From Marvania coccoides (lineage: Eukaryota; Chlorophyta; Trebouxiophyceae; Chlorellales; Chlorellaceae): 64,000 nucleotides of DNA. A program made the translations under genes and the position numbers. Below are positions 1-10,066 of the stretch, one piece after another (within the stretch, counting starts at the first letter, position 1; every line of letters begins with the position of its first letter). The notes beneath the pieces were generated by a model that did not search any database, was not told the DNA's origin, and worked only from the letters and a program-made list of their open reading frames with translations. The stretch lies in assembly GCA_963854735.1 (NCBI GenBank), contig OY978098.1:2864001-2928000 (forward strand), given 5' to 3'.

Positions 1-791
1 TAGGGAGAAATGTAGTAGCATGCATGAAGGCAAACAGCGTCTTGCATTATCTTTTTTCCTTTTTTTCTCTTTCCCATTACATTCTGGGGATTTAAAAAAA
101 GAATGCATTTTACAAAATAAAATAAAATAGAGGGAGTACTACCAGTAGTGCATTGAGCGTGGCCTAATGTTTTTTTAGGTTGTCCTCACCTCCTGGCACT
201 TCACGTGTATATCTGTTATGTTTTATCGTTTCTATTTTTTGGCAAAGCTCTTCGTATGACCTTTAGGGGCAGTAGTCATGGCATGCAGAGGGCTCCTAAA
301 CACAGTAGTTTGCAAAAACAAATGAAGAGTGGCAATTCGTATGAGCATCGAGGGTCATGCACATCACAAGCGACTCGATCCAATACAAAATATGGCATCG
401 TTCATTTGCCTATGGCCCGGCATCAAGAGAATTGAGCATTTTGAGCGAATTGAACCATTCAAAATTTGGGACTTAAGCCATTACTGATGAACGTATGTCG
501 AGCCAATATTCAGGATTAGTTGTAATTTTTAGAGCCATCTCAACGATTGACGCCACGGCCTTTCTCACTTGGTTACAAATGCCTTTGCAACTTTTGAACA
601 AAAATTTGAATTTGATGTATTTCACCTGGCGTTTTCCCAGCCGCTGCTGCAGATTAATTAGTTTAAAGCCATATAATTTTGCAAGTAAGTACTAGAACAG
701 CGCAGAATAGGTGTAAGAGTCGAAAATTGAAACTACTTTGTGTTTAAATCCGCTCCCGAAAATTCACACCAACGCGGATACCAAAGGCGGT
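1..791. other. Intergenic flank, no gene seen
   Basis: AT-rich sequence with only short open frames that lack codon bias, domains or splice structure. Nothing here resembles a gene, RNA or named repeat. It could hold the 3' end of a neighbour to the left, or the 5' UTR of the CDCA7-like gene in its last bases. Confidence 0.6.
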
Positions 792-2045
792 ATGACTATG
801 AACGAGTATGAACTCGAACGGCAGGTAAGCTTTCCCGTCTGTCGTTCTTACGTGCAAAACGAAAATAATCAATCTTTGCTCCGCCTGCAGAGGAGGATTG
901 AGGAGAACAAGGCCAGGATGGCGCAGCTGGGTCTGGCGCAGACCGTGGCTGACATCCAGGACACCGCTGCCGCCACCAACAAGAAGGCGCGCGAATTCAA
1001 AGAGCGGACGTCACGCAAGGCATCGCCAGGAGGCTCAAACTCAGTCGCTGCGCTGTCGCCTTCCGCGCCCCGCCGCCGCTCTGGGCGCCTGCAGGGTCAG
1101 CCTCCCGAGCTGGAGGACGAGATTGACGACAACGATGGCCTCGTCGCTGGGGCGCAACGAGAAGGTGCGGCCGAGGTGTACGGCACCACGCAGCTGAGGG
1201 CCCTGGGGTCGTACAAAAAGGAGTGGGAGTGCTTTGTGGATGGCTACGACAAGGATGGCAACCGGATTTACGACAAGGAGAGCGGGATTACTTGTCATCA
1301 GTGAGTGTGATAATACTTGTATATTCGCAGTGTGGATATAATAGGGGGGCTCCAAACGAAAACTACAGCCATTCTTTTGTTGAGACTGTTTTTATGTTCA
1401 AATGTTGTTCTTGCACATTATTTACCTGCTTCATTGTGCATTGAATCGTGTGCAGGTGCCGGCAAAAAACGCTGGGCCGCCGCACGACGTGCTCGGAGTG
1501 CAAGTCGCTGCAGGGGAACTTTTGCGGAGACTGCCTGTTCATGCGGTACGGAGAGAACCTGGATGAGGCGACAGTCAATCCTAACGTACGTAAGCTGCGT
1601 TTTATTTTTATTATGGTTTTTTATTACGATTTCAATTGATTATCCGCTGCGTGTGTTGCTGCAGTGGACGTGCCCCAACTGCCGTGACCTGTGCAACTGC
1701 TCGTTCCACCGCACCCGGCGCGGGTGGACTCCCACTGGCTCCGCCTATCGCCTGGTTGTGAGTTTGGGGTTTTCCTCTGTGGCGCACTACCTGGTGCTCA
1801 GCAACCTGGCGCCAGAGGCGAGGGAGGAGGGCCTGCTGCTGATGCCGGCGGATCTGGCGGTGCAGGTGCGGGAGGAGATGACGAAAGCAGAGGCGGAGGG
1901 AACAGGGAAAGAAACGGAGATGGAGGAGGTGAAAGGGAGGGGCAAGCGGGCGGCGGAGCACGATGCAGCTGTGATTGAAGTGGGTGGCAGTCCTGGGACA
2001 CGGCGGCGGCAGCAGAGGAAGGAATTACAGGGGGCAGCATCGTGA
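792..2045 (+). CDS. CDCA7-type zinc-finger protein (zf-4CXXC_R1)
   Basis: Four exons: 792-824, 891-1300, 1456-1585, 1665-2045; 317 residues. The phases agree at every junction and all introns are GT-AG. Residues about 146-230 form the cysteine-rich zf-4CXXC_R1 domain: CHQCRQKT, CSECKSL, FCGDCLFMRYGE, then WTCPNCRDLCNCS and RRGWTPTGS, and finally the usual SLGFSSVAHYL tail. The family includes CDCA7, the partner of the HELLS/DDM1 chromatin remodeller in DNA methylation, and plant relatives. The N-terminal half is basic and Ser/Pro-rich, with an SGRLQGQ patch; the C-terminus is charged and low in complexity. One odd point: where CDCA7 proteins have CNCSFCR, this one has CNCSFHR, so a zinc-binding Cys is His. 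The start at 792 is the first ATG that splices in frame; ATG 798 is two codons later. The domain call is firm; the methylation role is inferred from the family. Confidence 0.88.
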
Positions 2046-3079
2046 AACTCTTTTTGATGCATTTCAGAATGCGGTATACTCGGTGAGACCAGTCCAGCCA
2101 CGATCAAACCAGCGAGCAGGGACATGCACCTACTGCTGGCTTCCCCCCCCTGGGGACTCGAAGTTTTCAATAACAAAAAGACGTCTATATTCTCGGAGCA
2201 CGATGGGCTTATGTAAAAAGAACTGCAGCGCGCTGAAGGTACAGTTGGTGTTAAGGGAGGCGCTGCCCAGACTTATTTTACGTCGCCGCCGCGCTGGAGG
2301 GCGGCTTGGACCTGCTGGCACGGCTGCGGCACCTGGGGTGGACGCTGGGCTCTCTTTTGGCAGAGACGGCGGCGCAAGTGAAAGTGGCCTACAGAGCACT
2401 GGGGACAGCTAACGATGACTGGTCACGCCCTCCTCTTGCGTGCGGATATGCGAGGAGCCTGTGCATTTTCACCAAAACTAGTTGTTTTGGCGGAGCTTTT
2501 CCCCCAGACCAAGATTGACGACTGCGCAGCGTTGCCTGGCACGGCAGGCCATTTTCCTTGAGGGCTGGGAGGCCGTGGAGGAAGGATAATAAATTAACGT
2601 GACAGTGGCAGATGTGGCGACTTGAAAATGCTCTGTCAGGGTGGCTGGCTGCACCGGTGATGCCGACAGGTTGCTGCGATGCGCTGTGGAGGTTCCAATG
2701 TATTTTCCCATAGAAATTAGCCTCAAGATCGACCTGGGTGATGACCGCCAGATTGCTGCATGCGCTATATGCCGCTGCTTCTCTTTCTATTGCAGTGACG
2801 GTGGGCTGGAGGGCTGCAGCGGTCGCTGGCTGGGCCAGGAAGCAGCGTGTCAGTTCATTTTGTGCATCAGAGCTGCGGCACGTATTTGGCATGCATTTAC
2901 ATGCCGCCCAGCTGGCTGCAGCAGCCCCATGATGCGGAAGATACCTTCACCACTGGTATTGCGCGCCCCCCAATGCCAACCAGTGCTGGCAAAACCACTG
3001 GCGGCGCTGTCCAACGCCTGTGTGCTGTCTGCAGCGCGCGTGGGCATGGTGGGTACATCTCCCGGTCACAACAAGCATG
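2046..3079. other. Decayed, gene-poor sequence
   Basis: GC-rich patches with scattered short frames, e.g. an Ala/Leu-rich stretch near 2300-2440 that looks once-coding but is cut by stops in all frames. It runs into the reverse transcriptase scrap to its right, so part of it may be the 5' portion of the same dead retroelement. I cannot assign a domain. Confidence 0.4.
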
Positions 3080-3310
3080 GCCTCAGTGTGCAAGCAGAGG
3101 GGGGAACTACTGGAGCGAGAGTTGATGGCTGCGGCTGGGGCAGACCTGCCGCTGCTGGGAGGGCGCTTGCTTTCGCCGCTGCTCTATGCTGACGACCTGG
3201 CCATCGTTTCAATCTGCGCAGCAAGCATCCAACATGCAGCTCGACACCCGCAACGCCTATATCACCGCCGCTGGGCTCGCTGTTGACCTCGTCTAAACTG
3301 AAATATCATC
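3080..3310 (+). mobile_element. Fragment of a non-LTR retrotransposon reverse transcriptase (dead)
   Basis: In one frame about 3100-3220 reads ELMAAAGADLPLLGGRLL, then SPLLYADDLAIVS, which carries the YADD catalytic box of LINE-type reverse transcriptases. About 3230 the reading must shift frame to continue as QLDTRNAYITAAGLAV, the segment that follows the catalytic box in LINE enzymes. A TAA stop then interrupts it at about 3293. The frameshift, stop and absence of other RT motifs show it is non-functional. I see no target-site duplications or poly-A tail, so the ends are approximate. Confidence 0.6.
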
Positions 3311-3599
3311 ACTCGGAGGACGTGGCGCTGGGTGTGACGCTACGAGGGTGGTGCCACCCCGCGCTCGGCCGCCTTCACGTACGCGGTTTTTTTTTTCCAA
3401 GCGCTGTATTTTAATCGACCAAAGACAATTTTCTGGACTAAATATACGGGCAACGGCAAACTGTTTTGGTGACACAAAAAAGGACAGCAAGCAAATTGAA
3501 TGTTGACAGGCGTTGCGCGTGTACCACCAAAGATTACATACACATGCATCAGCAGCCATATGCATAGCAAAAACGACATACAATAGAAGGGCGCTTATT

Positions 3600-3638
3600 G
3601 ATGCCTGCACCCCCCACCCCCCCTCCCCCCCCGTCTAG
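3600..3638. repeat. C-rich low-complexity tract
   Basis: Runs of C broken by single A or T bases, just 3' of the reverse transcriptase scrap. It resembles the other long C homopolymers in the window's non-coding DNA. Confidence 0.7.
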
Positions 3639-3689
3639 AATTCGTGTAATAGTGAAAAGACAAAAAAGGGATTCAAATATGTTATGTAT

Positions 3690-3880
3690 TCTGCTCAACA
3701 TAAATACTAAATACCACGTATATGGCATCGGTCTCTGGCTCATGCATGTTCTCCGTGCGAGCGTTGCCGTCAAACGAGCCTGACTGCAGCAGCCGCTCGA
3801 TGCGCCGCAAGTCGCCTGGCATGGCGACCGTGTGCAGGCGTTTTGGCCCACCGTAAATCATTGACAGGAACCTCTTTTTG
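3690..3880 (-). pseudogene. Ankyrin-repeat gene fragment, copy A
   Basis: On the minus strand about 3863-3755 reads LHTVAMPGDLRRIERLLQ, then SGSFDGNARTE, the start of an ankyrin repeat. It closely matches copy B at 5494-6290 (LHKAAMEGDLRRVEQLLQ). Reading is lost after about 40 residues. No second repeat is found, so this is a truncated copy. The function of the parent family is unknown. Confidence 0.6.
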
Positions 3881-3967
3881 CAAGCCTGGGCGTTGGCAAC
3901 CTTAAAAAAATGAGCAAGTAAAAAGCATCTGCGTCGTCGGCGCCTGTCATTTGACCCGATTTTAGAG

Positions 3968-4620
3968 GTGTGTTTACTGCCACTTATAAAAAATGCACGC
4001 TTTTTCTCCAAGGTGTACCCGAAAATTTTCATGGAAAAAAGAAAATCGCCGGCTGCTCGATTTCAGCAGATTGTCGGGCGTCCTTTGAACGCGTGCATGA
4101 CGATTGAGGTCATTCAGCATCTCCCTGGTCTGGGGCCTGCAAGTGGATGGTGCGAGCTGGGGGTCCAGCTGGAGGTGGAAATCAGTGACGGTGCTGAGGC
4201 GGGAGGCAAGGCTCTGGCGGCGTGTGTCCTGACTCCTGGGCCCAAGTGGCGCCAGATGGTGGTGGGATCGACGTTGGAGGGGTCAAGGCCCTGGGCGTAC
4301 GGCCCTGCATTTTCAAGGATATCCTTGTCGAGCGCAGCGTCGGTGGGGTGGGGGGGTGGGGGGGTGGGGGGGTGGGCAGCTCACGTAGAGCTGCAATTGT
4401 GTCATCCAGGGAGTCCGAATCCCTGGCGTCCGAATCCCTGGCCATAGCTGCATCAACACGGGCGGGATCATCATCGCCCAGGTCAGTGTCGTTGTTGGGC
4501 GCTGGAGCCTCCCTGAACTCCTCCATTTAGTCTGAGATGTCGTCCTCGTTCAGCAGGTCTTGAAAAATGGAGGGGCGCGGCGCCCCAGACGCTGGCGGAG
4601 GTGCAGCTTGGGCCCGCGGA
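3968..4620 (-). pseudogene. Possible broken coding remnant, unknown
   Basis: The minus strand has an acidic, Pro-rich stretch in two pieces. One piece (about 4620-4530) ends in IFQDLLNEDDISD and a stop. Directly after it a second open frame starts MEEFREAPAPNNDTDLG and runs to 4182. The composition looks coding, but there is no domain, and the intervening stop suggests decay. The plus strand also has a 159-residue open frame here that I consider an antisense artefact. Weak call. Confidence 0.25.
4342..4377 (+). repeat. G-rich minisatellite
   Basis: Tandem units of T followed by four to eight G. The plus strand has five or more G-runs within 36 bases, enough for an intramolecular G-quadruplex. 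It is followed by a short direct repeat (tccgaatccctgg twice, 4410-4441). Confidence 0.75.
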
Positions 4621-4901
4621 GGTGCCAAATTCGTCATGATAACTGAAGAAAATAGTGGCTGGGAATTCATATGGCTGGGAAGCGGCACGAGGGAAGAGAA
4701 GCAAAAGGGGGGCTAAGCATGATCGCCAGGATAGGCGGGGGAGACGGGCTGTTCCAGGGACGCGTGGAAGGGCCAGGGGAGCAGGCGACGGTGTGGAGGA
4801 CCGTGCGCGAAAAGCTCTTGGGGTTGTTGACATCGGGGTTGATGGAATTTTCACATTTGACTCATTGATTGACCCGGCGGCTTCAGGCCGAATATGTGTC
4901 G

Positions 4902-4984
4902 AGGCTGGGGTCGGAGGTTCAAGCCCTTCATTTGGCACTGGCTTAATGTCAAATTAGCTCAGTTGGCAGAGCACAGTGAGTTCA
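4902..4984 (+). tRNA. Permuted tRNA-like locus (3' half before 5' half), possibly degenerate
   Basis: The 3' half comes first. 4903-4907 is the 3' strand of the anticodon stem and 4908-4912 the variable loop. The T-arm stem is GGAGG/CCTTC (4913-4917, 4925-4929) with loop TTCAAGC. Acceptor 3' strand ATTTGGC is 4930-4936 and discriminator A is 4937. After ten bases the 5' half starts: acceptor GTCAAAT (4948-4954), TA, then D-arm GCTC-AGTTGGCA-GAGC (4957-4972). The acceptor strands pair over all seven positions with one G-U. Anticodon stem CAGT pairs with GCTG, with one G-U. Nucleotide 32 (A) can pair with T 4899, as in eukaryotic tRNA introns. Defects: G31-G39 mismatch, G instead of U at position 33, and no T-run until about 5118. 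With a 37/38 break the anticodon would be UUC; another break gives GUC. It may be a pseudogene. Confidence 0.55.
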
Positions 4985-5493
4985 GACTAACAGTAGACAA
5001 AAGATTGCGAAAAAGAAAATCTTGCCAAAGTTGTTGCCACTAGCTAACAGATTACCTGTTCCTTATCGTCGCAGGCTTTCATATCTATACATAAACAAAT
5101 CCTCTAAGGATACCAACTTTTTTTTTCTCGAACATTATCCTCCGCACTTGCACTGCCCTCCACCAGGAACGCGCGCCAGCGCTCGCGGTGGTGACTGCGG
5201 CGCCCACGGCGAGGGACCTACTCCAGCTGGAGGCGGCAGACCTTTCCCTGGTGGCGGACCTTTCCCTGGTGGCGCCCTGGCGAGGGCGCACTCAGAGCGC
5301 GTGAGAGCGGCGTGATGGGAGAGGTACGAGAGGAGCCCGAGATGGTACGAGGGCGCCCAAGCCTTTGATGATGGAGGCGGCGCCGGGCCACAAAATTGTG
5401 TAGATACTTTTTTACTCGCCCAATTCATTTTGGTTTCCCATTGTCTAGGCTGTAAAGCGCCCGGGCTTGCAAATAAATAGGTTCATATAAAGT
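4985..5493. other. Spacer with no gene recognised
   Basis: Contains a T-run at about 5118-5127 and a GC-rich patch (5150-5300) with a short direct repeat (cctttccctggtggcg, twice, near 5240 and 5257). No domain or splice structure is seen. Confidence 0.5.
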
Positions 5494-6290
5494 GAATTAC
5501 GATGGTCTCGATGACCTGCACAAGGCCGCCATGGAAGGCGACTTGCGGCGCGTCGAGCAGCTGCTGCAGTCGGCCGCATTTGACGTCGACGCTCGGAGGG
5601 CATGTACGATCAGACTGCGCTGCATCTAGCTGCACAAAATACTGAAGGCGATGGGGTTGTGATTGCCTGCCTGCTCCAAGCAGGGGCCGACAGTGATGCA
5701 AGGGATTTTTACAGCTGGACTCCTCTCATGCGCGCTGCACAGCACAGAGCAGCTGCTGCTGTGGAGGTGCTGCTTGTTGCTGTACTTTTGTAGTTGGCAT
5801 AATTGGCTGGCTGCTGGCTGCTGGAGCAGAAGTAAATGCCGCTGATGCCTATGGATGGACGCCATTAATATTATGCACTGCTTGCAAATGGAGTCAAAGC
5901 AAACTACGTAAGGCAGACTCAGCTATTCTGAGCAGCCACATGGAATGGGAGCCAGGCGGCGGTGACGGCGACAGCGGCGAGCTTGATCAACGCCTGCGCT
6001 GAGCTGAAAACCGGCTTTGCCAGTTTATCTGAGCTCGCGGCCATGACCCTGGTATAAGATGTCTACCGCAAATGGGAATGTATTACAGCCCACTGCCCTG
6101 GATTGAAGGCCGCTCTGCTGTGTGCGTGGCAGCGCCACCCCGAGGACCTGCGGAACCTGATTTCAAGGCTAGAGGAGACTGCAAAGAAGCGGATAAGAAT
6201 CATTCTGCTGTGCCTGCACCGCTGCGTGCCTGGTTTCCTACGCGCACGGCTTTCACTAGCGTGCCAGTCTGCTATGGGACCTTAGTTGCC
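5494..6290 (+). pseudogene. Ankyrin-repeat gene, copy B (frameshifted)
   Basis: Reading starts near 5496 as DLHKAAMEGDLRRVEQLL. It breaks at about 5598 and continues in another frame as ALHLAAQNTEGDGVVIACLL and SWTPLMRAAQH, clear ankyrin repeats. After more frame changes it gives AYGWTPLIL near 5850. A distal part near 6105-6230 reads CCAWQRHPEDLRNLISRLEE and then AKKRIRIILLCLH, preceded by a stop. This matches the distal part of copy C (WQRDPGDLSSVFSKLDE). Several frameshifts and stops over 800 bases make it a pseudogene of a family with N-terminal ankyrin repeats and a conserved C-terminal helix. Confidence 0.7.
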
Positions 6291-6566
6291 TTTTTGTGTG
6301 GACTTAAACCCTCCTGGAATGTATGTATGTATGCTGTCAAGACACACGACAAATCTACTGAAATCCCATCCAGGAAAAAAACGAGGAGAACACCAAAAGG
6401 TTTGAAGGTTTCAAGTTTATAAAAGCATAGTAATGAGGGGTGAGCGTAGCGCATTCATAACAATTCTTGTTACATAAATGGGGGGCAACTTTAAAGAAGC
6501 ACAGTGCAAACGCAATGCTACTTTCAGTATTAGTAGTAGATAAAAAAAAATACAACGCCCTTGCCT

Positions 6567-7883
6567 TCAAAACACAAGCGTTCCGGGCATTCTCGATGCA
6601 AGCTGCGGGTGCCGCATTCCAGCAACTGTCTCTCTGCGCACAAAAGGCCTCAACCCACATATTTCCTGCTGCTTGTACATGCGCCTTTTTCCCGCCCCAT
6701 TGGAAATACTGTACTGCCGCCACATTGTCTTTGGTGCACTCCACACCCCGCCCACGTTCCCGACTCGCTGCGCTGCAAACTCACCCACACCCAGCTCACC
6801 AATGCCATCGACGCTACCAGTGTCCGGCGCCTTGAATGGGGTTTCCTCCATGTAGTCACGAACGTCTGCAGGCGCAGCGCTGGCCATCTCCAGCAGGTAC
6901 GCCTGCAGCGCCTCCAGGGCGTCGCTCCTGCGCCCCAGGATCTCCGCTGGGCCCACCTCTGGCAGGAGGATGCCGTTGCGTGGCTCCTCTTGGAACTTGC
7001 GGGGATCGTGGTCCAGCAGCAGCGTGCGCTTAGGGCCAAACCCAGGGAGCCTCCTCCACACCTTGGGCCTGCAGTAGTGGAAATTGCAGCGAGGTGTGTA
7101 AACTGGTTGTCTATGCGTCCAGAAATTACTTGGAGAATACAAAACAGAGCGTGCATACCCACTAATAAAACAATTCAAGCACTGCTAAAACAATTCAACG
7201 TCGTACGAATCTTGTTTAAAAATTACAGCCCTCCCTCTACCTCTACCGCAGACACCACACACTCACATGTCTCGCACTGTGTCCCAATCGTTCACCCCCT
7301 GCAGGTCTGGCTTGTTCATGCTGCGGTCCAGCACCGCCCTGAGGACGCGCCTGGAGGGGAGCACCGCTGCCAGCACAGCCTCGATGTTGTGGGCCTTCAT
7401 GCTGCTGTAGACACACACCTCAAAGAAACCACTTTCGTGCAGAGCACGCACGAAGTCGTCGACCTGCAGCACGGGGGTAAAATAAATAAGTAACAAACAA
7501 ACAAACAACTATCCAGCAGACAACTGCGACGGTGCTGAAAGTAATTGCTGCACGGGTCGGCGCGCCCTTTCTATCAAATCAGAATTTCGAGAAGCTAGGC
7601 TCCCACCAGGGAGTGTGCTGTAACAGATACTACAGGGTCGGCGCTCCCTCCCCCTCTCTCTCTCTTGGGTCTCACTCACCCCATGCCGGGCGTAGTAATA
7701 CTTGCGTCGCAGAAAGATATTGTGGACAGCGCCTGGAATGGGGGTCTCGTCGCGGTAGCACATGGTGCCGTTGACCCCCAGCAGCACGACGTATTTTCTA
7801 GGGGGCTCTATGCCGCCGTCAGGGCTGCTGCCGCTGCCGCTGCCGCTGCTGCTGCTGCTGCTGCCTGGCCCTGCTGTCGACAT
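6567..7883 (-). CDS. NIF/FCP1-family HAD domain protein lacking the catalytic Asp
   Basis: Three exons on the minus strand: 7883-7680, 7463-7267, 7068-6567; 300 residues, introns GT-AG with agreeing phases. After a Ser/Gly-rich N-terminus (a trinucleotide-repeat tract), residues 30-40 read KYVVLLGVNGT, the place of HAD motif I. The FCP1/SCP homology continues with RHGVDDFVRALHESGFFEV, YSSMKAHNIEAVLAAVL, the DRS block, KVWRRLPGFGPKRTLLLDHD and PRKF. In active members motif I is DxDGT and the late motif is DDSP; here they are GVNGT and DHDP. The nucleophilic Asp is therefore missing. The family dephosphorylates proteins such as the RNA polymerase II CTD. This member is probably a pseudophosphatase or binding protein. 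The last 90 residues have no recognised domain. Confidence 0.82.
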
Positions 7884-8369
7884 TCTGGCTGCAATACAGG
7901 AACGTGTGCAGGTACTGCAAGGCTTTATATCGTGGTGGAATGCGTGTGGGGTAACAAATTTGATTGAAAAAAAAATTTGGCGGAGAGAATAATTCGTTTC
8001 GTTCAGACGCCTGCACACGGCACTCTGTAGGTCTCGGTGCTGGGGGCGACCACACAAAATAAATAAGTAATGATCAATGAAGGAAAACGTCGTGCACTGC
8101 AGATGATATTCTTAGTTTTGGGGGGCCAAACGTCACTTGTTTTAAGATATTAAAATTGTGTGTATACTCGAGATACTAGGAGCTGGCAAATGAACGCGGC
8201 AACAACCCTCAATCACAAGAAACCATAAAAACTAGTTGGAAATTATTTTAAAACCATTTTGGAGAGGCCTGAACATCCGTATAGAGCTCGCTATCGTCGA
8301 GTTTACTATCCAGCGTGGCATCTACCGAAAGCTGCGACGATGCGGATCCACTAGTATCTTGATTTTGAA
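7884..8369. other. Divergent intergenic spacer
   Basis: Lies between the divergent NIF-like and 8370 genes and must hold both promoters. AT-rich; I see no clear element beyond A/T runs. Confidence 0.5.
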
Positions 8370-9820
8370 ATGGCCCGACTTTTCTGGCGGCGAAAACGCC
8401 AAGAGCAGCAGCAGCAGCAACAACAACAACAACCGCTGCTGCAGCCTCAAGCACCGCCCATCTTCCCGCCTCCCGCCGAGCAGGGGCAGGCGCAGGCGCA
8501 GCCTCGCCGTCCCGTTTTGGGTCGGCAGTCGTCTGGCGTTGCCGCTGCAGTTCAAGAGCGGCTGGCAAAGGAGGTGCTGCGCAAGCTGGGACTGGCCACC
8601 GAGGCCGAGGAGAAAGAGGACCGCGACGTTGTGTGCAGCGAGGTGTTTGCTGACATCACCGGAGAGCTCAATTCGGCAGCGAGAGGTGAGGGAGGGGAAT
8701 ATACCAAACAGCGTTGCTCAAGATGTCCGTTACAAATTTCCTTTGTTTAGCTGCCCCTCCCGCTCATTCTTACTTTCCGCACAACGCGTATAGTAACAAT
8801 ACTAATTAATACTATATATATATTACTGGACTACTTCTTCCACGCCTCCCCTCATGGTGGTGGACCTTTTTTTTTTTTTCTCCCGCAGAGAGCACTGGAG
8901 CCATCTACCAGCGGTGGTACGAGGTGCTGGCCCCCTACTTTTGCCGCACCTCTGACAAGTCCGACGAGGTGCTGGCGGTGTGCAGCCAGCTGTGGGGCCA
9001 ACCATTTACCGCCCCCATCTTTGCGCTGCTGTTGCACCAGTGGTTGCTGGTGCACCCCGAGGCGGGGGGCGCAGACCAGCGCATCAAGCACCTCAACATC
9101 CTCATCTCAGGCGCCAAACAGCTGTTTTTGGGGGACGTCGACACAGGGAACGCAGCATTCAAGCCGCTGTTTTCGTTCATGGCGGAGCAAATCGTGCTGG
9201 CGGTGCCCAGGACGCGGCTGGAGGGGCTGCCGAGCGCCGCCAGGGAGGGCGTGGCGGCGCTGGTGGCCTCCTTTTTGCCCTACTACTCCCCACCAGAAGC
9301 TCTGAGCGCTGCGCTGGAAGAGTTTCCGCCGCCGGTGCCGCCGGCCCCTGGCGCGCCCTGCCTGCCTGGCGAGGGCGCAGACTTTGTGGTGAACCGCGTG
9401 GTCGACGCGCTGGGGCGTGAGGTGCGTGCTGAGGGTGCTGTGCTGCGCTACCTTTCCTCCTTGGCGGCGCTGCGGGGCTCCCCGCACTTGGCCGCCCTGC
9501 GCACCTCCACGCGAGTCAGGCTGCAAGGGGAGATGTGTGCGCTGACGCAGCCAGGCGGACCGCGGTACGCGTCTCGCGCGGTCAATCGCGAGGCGTTTTC
9601 TGTGCTGGATGCACTGTTCCCTCACGGCAGGCGCTCACGCCGGATGATCAACCTCGCATTCAGGTTTTTGCACCCCCAGGAGTGGCCCTGGGTGTGGTGG
9701 GACACGTATGGGGCGGTGTTGCGAGCTGCAGCGGCGTGGGTTGCAGCGGGAGTGGCAGGGACGGTGGCGCTGGTGCAGCGGTGGCAGCCTGGGCGGCGAC
9801 GAAGAAGGAGGCAGCAATAG
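8370..9820 (+). CDS. Conserved protein of unknown function with poly-Gln N-terminus
   Basis: Two exons: 8370-8685 and 8889-9820; 415 residues. The donor is gtgagg; the acceptor follows a T-rich tract. The N-terminus is MARLFWRRKRQ, then a Gln run (CAG/CAA repeat at 8402-8433) and a Pro/Gln-rich linker. Residues about 65-100 are charged and helical. Exon 2 encodes a mostly helical region, e.g. WYEVLAPYFCR, LHQWLLVHPEAGG and SFMAEQIVLAVPRTRLEG, which has the look of a conserved globular domain. Near the C-terminus AVLRAAAAWVAAGVAGTVAL is a likely membrane helix, followed by an Arg-rich tail (RRRRRRQQ). That layout suggests a tail-anchored or organelle-membrane protein. I do not recognise the family. 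Confidence 0.75.
8402..8433 (+). repeat. CAG/CAA trinucleotide repeat (coding)
   Basis: Ten or so Gln codons in the first exon of the 8370 gene. Related CAG/CTG tracts lie in the coding parts of the lipase gene (about 11395-11420) and the ANTH gene (47385-47480). Confidence 0.85.
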
Positions 9821-10066
9821 TACTAAGTGCATGGCGCAGACGATGATTGAATGAATATAACGAGGCGGAAATTTTGGGGCAGGACATCATTCTTGTTTTA
9901 GACGGTAAAAAAAAAAAAAAAAAAACTGTGTTACAAAATCGATACTGAGCAGTTGTAGGTATGCCAAAATCTCTCTCTCTCCAAACACGCGCATACTCCC
10001 TCTCTCTCTCCCTCTCTCGCTCTCGCTGTTGCCAAAGCCCAACCAAAAAATCGTCATTCATTCACT

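Noticed and set aside
4483..4938. Open frame on the minus strand starting MPNEGLEPPTP
   Set aside because: Its start is the antisense of the T-arm and acceptor of the permuted tRNA-like locus; GLEPPT-type openings are a known artefact of tRNA T-arms. No domain follows.
4948..5030. Ordinary, unpermuted tRNA starting at 4948
   Set aside because: No T-arm or acceptor 3' strand follows the D-arm downstream; the matching parts are upstream.
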